64,000 bases of DNA from Paenibacillus sp. PL91 (GTDB lineage: Bacteria > Bacillota > Bacilli > Paenibacillales > Paenibacillaceae), in assembly GCF_012935325.2 (NCBI RefSeq), contig NZ_JABBYG020000005.1, forward strand, positions 1-64,000. The letters are read 5' to 3'. The notes beneath the pieces were generated by a model that was given only the letters and a program-made list of their open reading frames with translations, did not search any database and was not told the origin of the DNA. Made by a program: the position numbers and the translations under genes. Positions 35,114-47,407 of this stretch are shown here, piece by piece (positions within the stretch are counted from its first letter, which is position 1; every line of letters starts with the position of its first letter).

Positions 35114-35488
35114 ATGTTTCCTAAATATTTTGCAATTGGCGCCATTAATGCGGCGCTTGCGATCGCGCTTGGCGCATTCGGTGCTCACGGATTAGAAAAA
35201 CAATTGACGGAGCATTACCTTGAAGTGTTCGAAACGGGAGTAAGATATCATATGTACAGCGCTTTAGGATTAATGCTGATTGCGTTATTCGCTAAGCAAA
35301 TCGGCTCAAGCAAGCTAGTATTGAACGGGGGCCGGCTCATTGTAGGCGGGACCGTACTCTTTAGCGGCAGCCTTTATGTGCTTGCAGTCAGCGGCTTTAC
35401 CAAGCTAGGCATCATTACACCTTTGGGCGGCGTTGCTATACTTGCCGGCTGGGCATGCGTTATTGTTGCAGCAATAAAAAAAAGCTAA
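35114..35488 (+). CDS. DUF423 (YwdK-like) membrane protein
   Basis: Four-helix membrane protein of 124 residues with the DUF423 hallmarks AIGAINAALAIALGAFGAHGLE and FETGVRYHMYSALGLMLI, ending in a short basic KKS tail. Length matches B. subtilis YwdK. AAGGAATG lies about 10 nt before the ATG. An upstream in-frame extension to 35030 would overlap the divergent gene and is rejected. Biochemical function is unknown. Confidence 0.88.
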   Translation: MFPKYFAIGAINAALAIALGAFGAHGLEKQLTEHYLEVFETGVRYHMYSALGLMLIALFAKQIGSSKLVLNGGRLIVGGTVLFSGSLYVLAVSGFTKLGIITPLGGVAILAGWACVIVAAIKKS

Positions 35489-35652
35489 TATGATATTGAA
35501 AAAAATGTAATATTTCGAGTTGCCGACATAATATACTGTAATGTAACAAAAAAACAAATAACTTTAGTAAATATTTCTATACCAGATCGATTGCATCGTT
35601 TATAATAAAGCGAACACTCACTTGACTCGAAAAAGAGGAAGGACGTTTGTGC

Positions 35653-37557
35653 GTGACGAAACGGATGGATGGTTTTCCTGAAAGAAACAAGCGACTTCAG
35701 CTCAAGCAATCAACGAACGGATCTATAATAATCAGCTGCCTGCTTGCAGCTCTTGCAGCGATTTGGATCGTGGTTGCCTTATTGTTGATTTCAAATCCGA
35801 TGTACAAGTGGACGGCTACAGCCATTGCTGCTTCGCTACTCGTGACCGCAATAATTGTTTATATAAAACGCAATGTGACGATCAGCTTTCAAAACTATCA
35901 TACGGCAATCGTTGAAACCTTGCTTCGTTCCGATGCCGTACCGCTTGCCATATTGAATAGAAGCGGCATCGTCATGGAGATGAACGAGGCGTCAAGCCGT
36001 ACGCTTGGCTATCAGCGCTCCGAGCTTCTGGGAGAGCCCATCTCACGGCTAGTCGAGCCTGCCAGCCGCCAGCCTCTGCAGGATTCGCTGGAGCATGCCT
36101 TGCTAGGAGAAACGAAGCAGACGAACATTAACATCACGCATGGCTCCGGGTTTCCATTGGAGCTACAGGTGACATGCTCTCCAATGCTGCAGGATAACGA
36201 GGTAATCGGCACTGTTTTGATCAGTCAGGATTTAAGCGACCGTAAACGGAACGTTGAACGGATTCGCTATATGGCCTATTACGATGATATGACAGGCCTG
36301 CCGAACCGGACATTGTTTCAGATGAAGCTGACCGAGACGCTGGTCAGGGCTAAGGAAGAAGAACGGGTAGTCGGCATCTGTTATTTGGATCTGGACCGCT
36401 TTAAGCTCGTCAATGCATCCTTTGGACGCGAATTTGGCGATATTCTCCTTATGCAGGTTGCCGAGCGATTAAACAGAAACCTTTCCGACAACGATTTTGC
36501 CGCTCGCATGGAAGGTGATGAATTCGCCTTATTGTATTGCAATGTACAATCTGAGAAGCATTTGCTTGAGCTGTCGAAGCAGCTTCTGAGGTCGATTGAA
36601 GAGCCGTATGAGCTAAGCGGTTTTCCTTTACATATTACAGCGAGCATTGGTTCAGTAACGAACCGCAACGAGGATGACGATAGCTACGCGCTTATCAAGA
36701 AAGCCGATATGGCGCTTGTAAAGGTGAAGGAAAGCGGTAAAAATGATTGCCTGCTTTATTCGGAGAGCTGGAGCAATTCGTCGTTTGAACGCCTTACGCT
36801 GCAGCATGAAATGTACCGCGCCATACAGCGCGATGAATTTATTTTACATTACCAGCCGCAATATGATTTGGTCTCTGGAACGATGGTTGGCGTAGAGGCG
36901 CTAGTACGGTGGAATCACCCGCTCAAAGGAATGATACCGCCAGGAGACTTTATTCCTTTAGCGGAAGAGAGCGGAATGATCGTACAGATTGGCGACTGGG
37001 TGCTTGAAGAGGCATGCCGTCAGAACAAAGCGTGGCAAGACGCTGGGCTGCCGCCAATTCCGGTATCCGTCAACTTATCCATTAGGCAATTCGTTCAAAA
37101 TGATCTAGCCAGCAAAGTATCTGCCGTGCTTGAGAAAACAGGTCTGGATGCTAAATATTTGGATTTGGAAATAACGGAGTCGATGACGATGGATGTCAGC
37201 CATGTGTCCCGGTGCTTGCTGGATTTAACGGATTTAGGCGTCAATATTAGCGTGGATGATTTTGGCACCGGCTATAGTTCCTTTCATTATTTAAAAAACT
37301 TTCCGATTGATCGATTGAAAATTGATCGGTCGTTCGTTCGGGATATTCAGCAGGATCCAAGCGATGCGGAGATCGTGGCTGCCATTATCGCAATGGCTCA
37401 CAATTTGAACATACAGGTCATCGCTGAAGGCGTGGAGACAGAAGGCCAGATGGAGTTTTTAAGAAAGCATAAATGCGATGAAATGCAAGGCTACTTTTGG
37501 AGTCCTCCCGTTACAAGCGACAGTATCGAACTCATGCTTACACCCGGCTACATATAA
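35653..37557 (+). CDS. Membrane PAS-GGDEF-EAL cyclic-di-GMP protein
   Basis: Protein of 634 residues. Order: short cytoplasmic tail, two transmembrane helices (about 20-70), a PAS domain (NRSGIVMEMNEASSRTLGYQ), a GGDEF domain whose signature is EGDEF (ARMEGDEFALLY), and an EAL domain with intact residues (GVEALVRWNHP; EITESMTMD; VDDFGTGYSSFHYLK; IDRSFV; AEGVET). The EAL half should hydrolyse cyclic-di-GMP; the altered GGDEF signature may be regulatory or weakly active. GTG at 35653 lies 9 nt after GAGGAAGGA; TTG 35647 and ATG 35665 are alternatives. The PAS domain suggests control by a small ligand or redox state. Confidence 0.9.
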   Translation: MTKRMDGFPERNKRLQLKQSTNGSIIISCLLAALAAIWIVVALLLISNPMYKWTATAIAASLLVTAIIVYIKRNVTISFQNYHTAIVETLLRSDAVPLAILNRSGIVMEMNEASSRTLGYQRSELLGEPISRLVEPASRQPLQDSLEHALLGETKQTNINITHGSGFPLELQVTCSPMLQDNEVIGTVLISQDLSDRKRNVERIRYMAYYDDMTGLPNRTLFQMKLTETLVRAKEEERVVGICYLDLDRFKLVNASFGREFGDILLMQVAERLNRNLSDNDFAARMEGDEFALLYCNVQSEKHLLELSKQLLRSIEEPYELSGFPLHITASIGSVTNRNEDDDSYALIKKADMALVKVKESGKNDCLLYSESWSNSSFERLTLQHEMYRAIQRDEFILHYQPQYDLVSGTMVGVEALVRWNHPLKGMIPPGDFIPLAEESGMIVQIGDWVLEEACRQNKAWQDAGLPPIPVSVNLSIRQFVQNDLASKVSAVLEKTGLDAKYLDLEITESMTMDVSHVSRCLLDLTDLGVNISVDDFGTGYSSFHYLKNFPIDRLKIDRSFVRDIQQDPSDAEIVAAIIAMAHNLNIQVIAEGVETEGQMEFLRKHKCDEMQGYFWSPPVTSDSIELMLTPGYI

Positions 37558-37604
37558 AAACCGTTCATTGGCTGCTTTAGGACAGTCATTGAACGGTTTT
37601 TTTT
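37556..37604. terminator. Terminator after the EAL gene, possibly shared
   Basis: AAAACCGTTCA pairs with TGAACGGTTTT, with a partly paired interior, and eight T residues follow on the plus strand. The five A residues on the left could also terminate the convergent gene at 37613. Confidence 0.88.
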
Positions 37605-37612
37605 AGTGCTTA

Positions 37613-38113
37613 TTAATAGGTGAAATCTTCAACTTCATTTAAACGGAACGTATAAACCTGCTTCTCGTCTACATGGTACACCGTAATGATATTTTCGGCT
37701 TCATCCATATTAATGATTCTGCAAGGGATGTTGAGCTTGATGCCAAGGCCTTTGTTTACGATCAGCCTAACTAAGGTGTTGTTTTTCATGATTGCTCTTA
37801 TTTTGTCAAAATAGCTTAAAGTCTCAAACGAAGGCGCTTCAAGCTTGTCTGCGCTTTTTGCATGGGATTTCACTTCGTTGCTTTCAACTGCTTGTACAGG
37901 GACGTCTTGCGTAGCTGCTGCGTTCTGTTTCCGCTCATCGATGAGCTCGCCTAGCTTAATGCCTGACAATATGCGAAAATCAACGAGTTCCGAATGATTA
38001 TTTAACGCATGAAGAAGCTTCTCTAACGCAACAGCATTATTACTTCCTTCAACAAGCACCTCAATATTGAAAACAAAAGATGACTGATTGAGGGATGAGG
38101 GATGTTTTTCCAT
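37613..38113 (-). CDS. Unknown 166-residue protein
   Basis: Soluble protein without a signal peptide or membrane helix. The N-terminal half begins with a beta-alpha unit (FVFNIEVLVEGSNNAVALEKLLHAL), a low-complexity linker follows (about 60-90), and the C-terminal half (YFDKIRAIMKNNTLVRLIVNKG; LGIKLNIPCRIINMDE; ITVYHVDEKQVYTFRLNEVEDF) looks like a small beta-rich binding fold. GGAGGTCCT directly precedes the ATG. I do not recognise a family. It is convergent with the EAL gene and divergent from yunC. Confidence 0.8.
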   Translation of the reverse strand: MEKHPSSLNQSSFVFNIEVLVEGSNNAVALEKLLHALNNHSELVDFRILSGIKLGELIDERKQNAAATQDVPVQAVESNEVKSHAKSADKLEAPSFETLSYFDKIRAIMKNNTLVRLIVNKGLGIKLNIPCRIINMDEAENIITVYHVDEKQVYTFRLNEVEDFTY

Positions 38114-38272
38114 AGGACCTCCGGAAGGTTTTGTATAGTACTAATATACCACTAATATAGCTAATTCATATAGTCATATTTAATGAGCATTTATCCAACA
38201 CTGTAAAAAAATTTCTGCATATAATGATGATGCAATGCCTCTTATTCATGAACCGAAGGGGGTGGATCCTAT

Positions 38273-38578
38273 ATGATGCGAATGGTTCCTTTTACACTGG
38301 AGAATGGGGAAACCGTTCTTGGCGTTGAAGTGAAGCTGCCCAAAACAACTTTGCTCGCCATTATGACGGACAAAGGATATATTATGTGCGGTGCGCTTGA
38401 TGTGTCTCTGTTGAATGAGAAGCTTAAGGACAGGGAAATCGTAGCCGGCCGTGCGGTTGGCGTACGAACGCTGGAGGAGCTGATGGAAGCTCCATTGGAG
38501 TCAGTCACCTACACAGCAGAAGAGAAGGGCATCGTAGTAGGGATGAAGGGCTCGGAAGCGCTAAAGCTAATGGTATAA
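38273..38578 (+). CDS. yunC: YunC-like DUF1805 protein
   Basis: Protein of 101 residues very close to B. subtilis YunC: VKLPKTTLLAIMTDKGYIMCG, ALDVSLLNEKLKDREIVAGRAVGVRTLEEL (read as two blocks) and APLESVTYTAEEKGI. The family is small, cytoplasmic and of unknown function. AAGGGGGTGG lies 8 nt before the first of two adjacent ATG codons. It is monocistronic and convergent with mtnA. Confidence 0.9.
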   Translation: MMRMVPFTLENGETVLGVEVKLPKTTLLAIMTDKGYIMCGALDVSLLNEKLKDREIVAGRAVGVRTLEELMEAPLESVTYTAEEKGIVVGMKGSEALKLMV

Positions 38579-38583
38579 TGGGA

Positions 38584-38646
38584 AAGAAAAAAGCCCTAAT
38601 CAGCTTTGCGGCAATTTGGTTTGCCAAGCGCTTCTGATCAGGGCTT
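38584..38646 (-). terminator. Terminator of mtnKA
   Basis: On the minus strand AAGCCCTGATCAG pairs with CTGATTAGGGCTT (one mismatch) enclosing a smaller paired region, followed by TTTTTCTTT. The plus strand has only a weak T-run, so use by yunC is uncertain. Confidence 0.85.
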
Positions 38647-38662
38647 ACACTCGTTTCTTTCC

Positions 38663-39715
38663 TTATTCGAAAAGCTTGCGCAAATTGACATCGTATGGTG
38701 CCTGCACAATACCTTTTTCAGTAATGATAGCTGTTACATATTCGTTAGGCGTTACATCGAAGGCAGGATTGTAAACCTTGATCCCTTGCGGTGCCGTACG
38801 TTTGCCGAAGCCTTCTGTTATTTCTTCCGCATTGCGTTCCTCGATCGGAATTTCTGCGCCGGTAGGCGTTTCCAAGTCGATCGTTGACAGCGGGCTGGCC
38901 ACATAGAATGGAATGCCGTGAGCTTTCGCCAGAACAGCAACGCTGTAAGTCCCGATTTTGTTGGCGACATCGCCGTTTGCGGCAACGCGGTCGGTACCGA
39001 CGATAACCGCATCGACCCAGCCTTTAGCCATTATCATACCCGCCATATTATCGCAGATGAGCGTCACATCTACGCCAGCCTGCTGCAATTCAAATGCAGT
39101 CAAGCGTGCTCCTTGCAGCACAGGACGAGTCTCATCCGCATATACGCGAAGCGTGATGCCGCGCTCAAGAGCGAGGTAGAACGGAGCAAGCGCCGTACCG
39201 TATTTGGCTGTCGCAAGTCCGCCGGCGTTGCAGTGGGTAAGCACGCCCATATCATCCTTGAACAGCGAGAGTGCGTGCTCGCCGATCAAGCGGTTCGTTT
39301 CTTCATCTTCGCTTTGAATAGCGATGGCTTCCGTAAGCAAAGCGGCTTTGCTCTCTTCAAGAGACAAGCCCTGCTGAAGGAGGGCAGCGGCAGCCGCCTT
39401 CATGCGATCAAGCGCCCAGAACAGGTTAACCGCGGTAGGCCGCGATGTAGCCAAGTACTCTGCTTGTTTGCGAACCTGTGCGAGCCAACCATCTAGCGAC
39501 TGCTCATCGCGGCTGCCGAGAACGACGCCGTATGCGGCTGAAATCCCGATAGCCGGCGCTCCGCGAACTTTTAGATGGCGAATGGCTTCCCATACATCCT
39601 CTGCCGTAGTTAAGGGCAAATATACGATTTCCTCAGGCAGCAGCCGTTGGTCTAGCAGGTCGAGCCTGCCTTCTGTCCATATAACCGATTGCAAGCCTGC
39701 ATAATTTGTTGTCAT
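38663..39715 (-). CDS. mtnA: S-methyl-5-thioribose-1-phosphate isomerase
   Basis: Methionine-salvage enzyme of 350 residues converting methylthioribose-1-phosphate to methylthioribulose-1-phosphate. Family motifs: [13 protein letters not shown], catalytic C162 in [14 protein letters not shown], and catalytic D241 in [19 protein letters not shown], then [27 protein letters not shown] supplies the ribosome binding site just upstream. It is the second gene of a two-gene unit, 25 bp after mtnK. Confidence 0.95.
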   Translation of the reverse strand: MTTNYAGLQSVIWTEGRLDLLDQRLLPEEIVYLPLTTAEDVWEAIRHLKVRGAPAIGISAAYGVVLGSRDEQSLDGWLAQVRKQAEYLATSRPTAVNLFWALDRMKAAAAALLQQGLSLEESKAALLTEAIAIQSEDEETNRLIGEHALSLFKDDMGVLTHCNAGGLATAKYGTALAPFYLALERGITLRVYADETRPVLQGARLTAFELQQAGVDVTLICDNMAGMIMAKGWVDAVIVGTDRVAANGDVANKIGTYSVAVLAKAHGIPFYVASPLSTIDLETPTGAEIPIEERNAEEITEGFGKRTAPQGIKVYNPAFDVTPNEYVTAIITEKGIVQAPYDVNLRKLFE

Positions 39716-39740
39716 GATGTCAATTCCTCTCTGTCTTCAT

Positions 39741-40952
39741 TCATTTGCTTGCTGCGGTTATAGCAGCATCGATTACTTCTTCTATGGACTTCGCCTTTCG
39801 GTTGCTGCGAATTAGCGACGTCCCAATTTCAAGCGCTAGTCGTTGTGCCCGCTCGCGAGCTGCGTCATCCGGAATGCGGTCAATGTCAACGACATGCGAT
39901 AAGCCGACGATTCGGCGAACAATTTTGCAGCCGGCAAAGCCTATAGCATCTTGAAGCAAGCGATTCATGTAATAGTCCTGATAAGCGGGCGTAGATGAAG
40001 CGATGCGGTCTAACCCTTGCTCATTCCATAGTGCGCGGAACTTTTGATCGAACAATTGCCAAACATCGCGCACGGTGTCCGTCAAATAACGGCGGAAGTC
40101 GCTGCGCTTGTCCGAATCGGCGGTCCAATGCTCTTGGCCGGCAAAGTTAAGAAGCAAATTTGCGATAACCGCGCCGATATCGAACCCGATAGGACCGTAA
40201 TAGGCAAATTCAGGGTCGATGACCTTTGTGGATTCCGGCGTTACAAATACACTACCCGTATGAAGGTCCCCATGAAGCAAAGCTTGAGCGTTTGTCAAAA
40301 ATTTTTCCCGCAAAATAGCTACTTCCAAATGAAGCTCCTGATCCTGCCAAAGCGCTTCAGCGGCATCTCGGATGGCTGGATCAAAGCTGTTGTTAGGCGA
40401 GTCTGTATAAGGATCGTCAAAAATAAGATCTTCCGTTATTTTGCACAGCTCCGGATTAATAAAGGCTTTCACGCGAAGCTTCTTTTCCTGCTGGTTCAGT
40501 CCGAGATCCGAGGTGAAAAATAACGTGCGGGCGATAAACGTGGAAATATCGTCTGCAAATTTCGGATAGCGCGTTCCGCCGATCAGCCCTTGCCGCATAA
40601 TAATATGATCGCTTAGATCCTCCATGATCGTAAGGTAGAGCTCGGGGTCATACTTGTAAACGGCAGGAACGAGACCAGGAGCAAGCTCGCCCTCCAAAAT
40701 AAGCTTCTCGCTCTCAATACGCGCGCGATCAAGCGTAAGCGGCCACGACTCACCTACAACTTTAGCATAAGGCAGGGCTTGCTTCATAATGAGGCTTTTG
40801 CCGCTGGCAGAGTCTGTGATGTGGAAAACCAAATTTAAATTGCCGTCGCCAATTTCACGACTTGTTAATGCAGCCCCCTCAGGGAAAAAACCGTCGAGTG
40901 AAAGTGCTATTTGAATGGCTTCTTGTTCAGTTAATGGATGATATGCAGACAT
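39741..40952 (-). CDS. mtnK: S-methyl-5-thioribose kinase
   Basis: Methionine-salvage kinase of 403 residues that phosphorylates methylthioribose. It has a kinase-like fold with EIGDGNLNLVFHI (nucleotide loop), LIMKQALPY (Lys), the catalytic loop LLHGDLHTGSVFV and the metal loop VIDPEFAYYGPIGFDIGA. The ATG at 40952 has GGAGGTGG 8-10 nt upstream; the longer frame to 41003 is rejected. It is divergent from the DUF1802 gene. No SAM riboswitch is visible in the 141 bp before it, although mtnKA carries one in Bacillus. Confidence 0.95.
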   Translation of the reverse strand: MSAYHPLTEQEAIQIALSLDGFFPEGAALTSREIGDGNLNLVFHITDSASGKSLIMKQALPYAKVVGESWPLTLDRARIESEKLILEGELAPGLVPAVYKYDPELYLTIMEDLSDHIIMRQGLIGGTRYPKFADDISTFIARTLFFTSDLGLNQQEKKLRVKAFINPELCKITEDLIFDDPYTDSPNNSFDPAIRDAAEALWQDQELHLEVAILREKFLTNAQALLHGDLHTGSVFVTPESTKVIDPEFAYYGPIGFDIGAVIANLLLNFAGQEHWTADSDKRSDFRRYLTDTVRDVWQLFDQKFRALWNEQGLDRIASSTPAYQDYYMNRLLQDAIGFAGCKIVRRIVGLSHVVDIDRIPDDAARERAQRLALEIGTSLIRSNRKAKSIEEVIDAAITAASK

Positions 40953-41093
40953 GGCTGTCCACCTCCGGTTCATAGTAGTCGGGCAGCAATGCCCAGTATT
41001 CATCTCAACATAGTATAATGGATATTATTTCGCCTTGGAATACCCTCGTTTGATATAATGTTATCTATTATAGACAAGTTGGATGGAGGAAGC

Positions 41094-41678
41094 ATGATGA
41101 CTGCATTAAATAACGAACAGCCAATCGCTTTGAAGGAGTGGGCTGTAAGCGTAAAGGCGCTGGCAGAAGGGAAGCAAATTATCGTAATGCGCAAAGGCGG
41201 GATCATTGAAGAAACGCGTGATTTTCAATTGATCAGCCCGAACTTCTACTTCATGCCGGCTTACGAGCACCAGAAAAAGCATCTATTGAAAGAACAATAC
41301 GCTGATGATATGGACGAGACGCTTGCGGATTGGTCTTCGGAAATGGAGACGATCAAGCTTGAATCGTACGCCGAGGTCGTCCAAGACATTGAAATAACCG
41401 ATCAGGAGACGCTGGATCGTTTGCGCGATTTGCATATATGGACGGATACGTTTGCCGAGGAAAGATTGCGTTGGAAGCGAACCAAGCCACTGCACGTATT
41501 GCTTCTTCGAGTATACCGCTTGGCGGCGCCAATAGAAATACCTATGCGTGCTGCTTATAACGGATGCAAATCTTGGGTAAGACTGGAAGATGAGTTTACT
41601 GCTCCTGAACGGACCCCTGTACTGGAAGCAAAGGAATTTGACGCCGAGGTTCAGAAAATCAAGCAGGCTCTCGCGTAA
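41094..41678 (+). CDS. DUF1802 family protein
   Basis: Soluble protein of 194 residues starting MMTALNNEQPIALKEWAVSV. Its pattern (ALKEWAVSVKALAEGKQII, VMRKGGIIEE, FYFMPAYEHQKKHLLK, ERLRWKRTKPLHVLLLRVYRL) is that of DUF1802, whose function is not known. TGGAGGA precedes two adjacent ATG codons (41094, 41097). A TATAAT lies at 41054-41059 but no clear -35 partner is seen. It is followed by 268 bp without a gene, holding the suf promoter. Confidence 0.82.
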   Translation: MMTALNNEQPIALKEWAVSVKALAEGKQIIVMRKGGIIEETRDFQLISPNFYFMPAYEHQKKHLLKEQYADDMDETLADWSSEMETIKLESYAEVVQDIEITDQETLDRLRDLHIWTDTFAEERLRWKRTKPLHVLLLRVYRLAAPIEIPMRAAYNGCKSWVRLEDEFTAPERTPVLEAKEFDAEVQKIKQALA

Positions 41679-41818
41679 ATCAATGCAATGATTAATTTGG
41701 CGATGCTATACCTAGAATTGATATTCTCTTTTGCTTTGAAATAAGGAGCACATATACTGATATTAACCTTTTTTATCTTCTAAAAAGAGACATATTCAGC
41801 AAAACAGGGCATCTCGCA

Positions 41819-41847
41819 TTGATTTATAACAAAAACTATATTAAAAT
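41819..41847 (+). promoter_or_regulatory. Probable sigma-A promoter of the suf operon
   Basis: TTGATT (41819-41824) and TAAAAT (41842-41847) are separated by exactly 17 bp. Transcription would start near 41854 and give a leader of about 90 nt before sufC. Confidence 0.6.
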
Positions 41848-41852
41848 GATTA

Positions 41853-41872
41853 TTGAGAATCATTGAGAATCA
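41853..41872 (+). repeat. Tandem 10-bp repeat at the suf start site, candidate operator
   Basis: TTGAGAATCA occurs twice head to tail (41853-41862, 41863-41872) and covers the predicted transcription start. The overlapping TGAGAATCATTGAGA matches the Bacillus Fur 7-1-7 box TGATAATNATTATCA at most positions. A repressor bound here would block initiation. Fur or another iron-responsive regulator is inferred. Confidence 0.5.
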
Positions 41873-41946
41873 CTCTATATAGAAAGTTTAAATCTATGTA
41901 GGCGTGGCAGAGCGAATTAAACCAACCTTGGAGGGATCAGCATATT

Positions 41947-42726
41947 ATGGCAACGCATTTTGTCATCGAAGGCCTGAAAGCGGCTATCGACGGAAAAGAG
42001 ATTTTAAAAGGAATTAACCTTGACATTAAAGGCGGAGAAATTCACGCGATCATGGGCCCTAACGGTACCGGTAAATCCACACTGGCATCCGCTTTGATGG
42101 GTCATCCTAAATATGAAGTAACAGAAGGCAAAGCTGTTTTGAACGGCGAAGACATCCTTGAAATGGGCGTTGACGAGCGTGCTCTTGCCGGCTTGTTTCT
42201 AGCAATGCAATACCCAAGCGAGATTCCAGGCGTAACAAATTCCGACTTTTTGCGCAGCGCGCTTAATGCACGCCGCGGCGAAGGCAACGAAATTTCCCTA
42301 ATCAAGTTTATCCGTCAAATGGAAAGCAAGATGAAGGATCTCGAAATGAACGCTGAGTTCGCTCACCGTTACTTGAATGAAGGCTTCTCCGGCGGCGAGA
42401 AAAAACGCAATGAAATTTTGCAAATGATGCTGCTTGATCCAAAAATCGTTGTTCTTGATGAGATCGATTCCGGTCTTGACATCGATGCGCTTCGTATCGT
42501 TTCGCAAGGCGTAAACGCAATGCGTTCGGAAGATCGCGGCTTCCTTATCATTACTCACTATCAGCGTTTGCTTAACTATATTACTCCGGATTTCGTACAC
42601 GTTATGATGCAAGGCCGCATTGTTAAATCAGGTGGTCCTGAGCTTGCAGAGCGTCTGGAAAACGAAGGTTATGATTGGGTTAAAGAAGAACTTGGCATCG
42701 TAGATGAAACGGTCGGCCAGGCCTAA
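41947..42726 (+). CDS. sufC: Fe-S cluster assembly ATPase SufC
   Basis: ABC-type ATPase of 259 residues of the SufBCD scaffold for iron-sulfur cluster assembly. Walker A is GPNGTGKST, the signature region is the SufC form [20 protein letters not shown], Walker B is [16 protein letters not shown], and the switch is ITHYQRLL. It is not a membrane transporter. GGAGGG lies 11 nt upstream. It is first in the order sufC-D-S-U-B typical of Firmicutes, where this is the main cluster-building system. Confidence 0.97.
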   Translation: MATHFVIEGLKAAIDGKEILKGINLDIKGGEIHAIMGPNGTGKSTLASALMGHPKYEVTEGKAVLNGEDILEMGVDERALAGLFLAMQYPSEIPGVTNSDFLRSALNARRGEGNEISLIKFIRQMESKMKDLEMNAEFAHRYLNEGFSGGEKKRNEILQMMLLDPKIVVLDEIDSGLDIDALRIVSQGVNAMRSEDRGFLIITHYQRLLNYITPDFVHVMMQGRIVKSGGPELAERLENEGYDWVKEELGIVDETVGQA

Positions 42727-42747
42727 GCGGAGAAGGGGGCATTACGA

Positions 42748-45696
<2,949 letters not shown>

Positions 45697-45718
45697 ACTA
45701 GATTTATGAGGAGCGTGA

Positions 45719-47122
45719 ATGACCATGGCTAAATCAATGCCGGAAATGGAAGATTATAAGTATGGTTTCCGTGACGAGCACAAAGCCGTATTCGAATCAG
45801 GCAAAGGATTAACGGAAGAAATCGTTCGTACGATTTCGGAAATTAAAAACGAGCCGCAGTGGATGCTTGATTTCCGCTTGAAATCGCTTGAGCAGTTTTT
45901 CAAAATGCCGATGCCTAAATGGGGCGGCAACATGGATGAGCTTGATTTTGACGACATCCAATATTATGTACGTGCTTCCGATAAGCAAGGCAAGACTTGG
46001 GAGGAAGTTCCTTCCGAGATTAAAGAAACGTTCGACAAGCTGGGTATTCCAGAAGCTGAGCAAAAGTTTCTTGCCGGCGTATCGGCTCAATACGAGTCCG
46101 AGGTCGTATACCACAGCATGCAAGAGGATCTTGAGAAGCAAGGCGTTATCTTTACCGATACCGATACAGCGCTTCGCGAATATCCAGATCTGATGAAAGA
46201 ATATTTCGGAACGATTATCCCTCCGAATGATAATAAATTCGCTGCTTTGAACAGTGCGGTATGGTCGGGCGGCAGCTTCATCTATGTGCCAAAAGGCGTA
46301 AAATGTGAAGTTCCATTGCAAGCCTACTTCCGCATCAACTCCGAGAACATGGGCCAATTCGAGCGTACGCTCATCATTGCCGATGAAGACAGCTCGGTTC
46401 ACTATGTAGAAGGCTGTACGGCTCCGGTATACAGCACGAACTCGCTGCATAGCGCAGTTGTTGAGATCCTGGTTAAGAAAAATGCTCGAGTTCGTTACAC
46501 GACGATTCAAAACTGGGCACCAAACATTTATAACCTTGTTACAAAACGTGCGGTAGCTGATGAGAACGCGACAATGGAATGGGTAGATGGAAACATCGGC
46601 TCCAAGCTGACGATGAAGTACCCAGCCGTTGTTCTACGCGGTCGCGGCGCAAAAGGCATGGTATTGTCGATTGCCGTTGCCGGCAAAGGCCAGCATCAGG
46701 ATGCAGGCGCTAAAATGACTCACCTTGCACCTGACACAAGCTCGACGATCATTTCGAAGTCGATCAGTAAACATGGCGGTAAAGTAACGTACCGTGGACT
46801 TGCATCGTTCGGACGCAACTCTGACGGCGCAAAAGCAAACATCAAATGTGATACGCTCATCCTCGATAATGAATCGACTTCGGATACGATTCCTTATAAC
46901 GAGATTTTGAACGATAACATCACGCTTGAGCATGAAGCAACCGTATCGAAGGTTTCTGAGGATCAATTGTTCTACCTCATGAGCCGCGGTCTGAGCGAAG
47001 CGGAAGCAACGCAAATGATCGTAATGGGCTTCATCGAGCCGTTCACGAAAGAGCTGCCGATGGAATACGCGGTAGAGATGAACCGTTTGATCAAGTTCGA
47101 GATGGAAGGCTCCATCGGTTAA
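45719..47122 (+). CDS. sufB: Fe-S cluster assembly protein SufB
   Basis: Scaffold subunit of 467 residues and the most conserved protein of the system. Characteristic segments: [77 protein letters not shown] and [15 protein letters not shown] [26 protein letters not shown] lies 5 nt before the ATG at 45719; a second ATG follows two codons later. It closes the operon before a terminator. Confidence 0.97.
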   Translation: MTMAKSMPEMEDYKYGFRDEHKAVFESGKGLTEEIVRTISEIKNEPQWMLDFRLKSLEQFFKMPMPKWGGNMDELDFDDIQYYVRASDKQGKTWEEVPSEIKETFDKLGIPEAEQKFLAGVSAQYESEVVYHSMQEDLEKQGVIFTDTDTALREYPDLMKEYFGTIIPPNDNKFAALNSAVWSGGSFIYVPKGVKCEVPLQAYFRINSENMGQFERTLIIADEDSSVHYVEGCTAPVYSTNSLHSAVVEILVKKNARVRYTTIQNWAPNIYNLVTKRAVADENATMEWVDGNIGSKLTMKYPAVVLRGRGAKGMVLSIAVAGKGQHQDAGAKMTHLAPDTSSTIISKSISKHGGKVTYRGLASFGRNSDGAKANIKCDTLILDNESTSDTIPYNEILNDNITLEHEATVSKVSEDQLFYLMSRGLSEAEATQMIVMGFIEPFTKELPMEYAVEMNRLIKFEMEGSIG

Positions 47123-47143
47123 TAAAAAGTAGTAAATTACTGA

Positions 47144-47176
47144 ATCCGTAGATATTTTCTACGGGTTCTTTTTTTA
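47144..47176 (+). terminator. Terminator of the suf operon
   Basis: CCGTAGA-TATTT-TCTACGG hairpin followed by GTTCTTTTTTT, 25 nt after the sufB stop. The next 230 bp up to the collagen-like gene hold no gene that I can support. Confidence 0.9.
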
Positions 47177-47407
47177 TTTTATGAGGTGAAAAAACATGCT
47201 GTAGAAGCACATTCTATTAATCTATGAAAATTATGCTTAATTTGATTAGGTGTTTTTTCAAAGAGTCCAGATTTTCTACACGATTGCCCCTCCGCAATAA
47301 CCTCTTTATTGAAAAATGGTTAAAAGTCTACTAGGTTGCTAGGTATAAGTCCTTCCAGCTAGAAGCACTTTCACGTAGGATATTTCAAATCCCAAGGAGG
47401 TGCTGTT

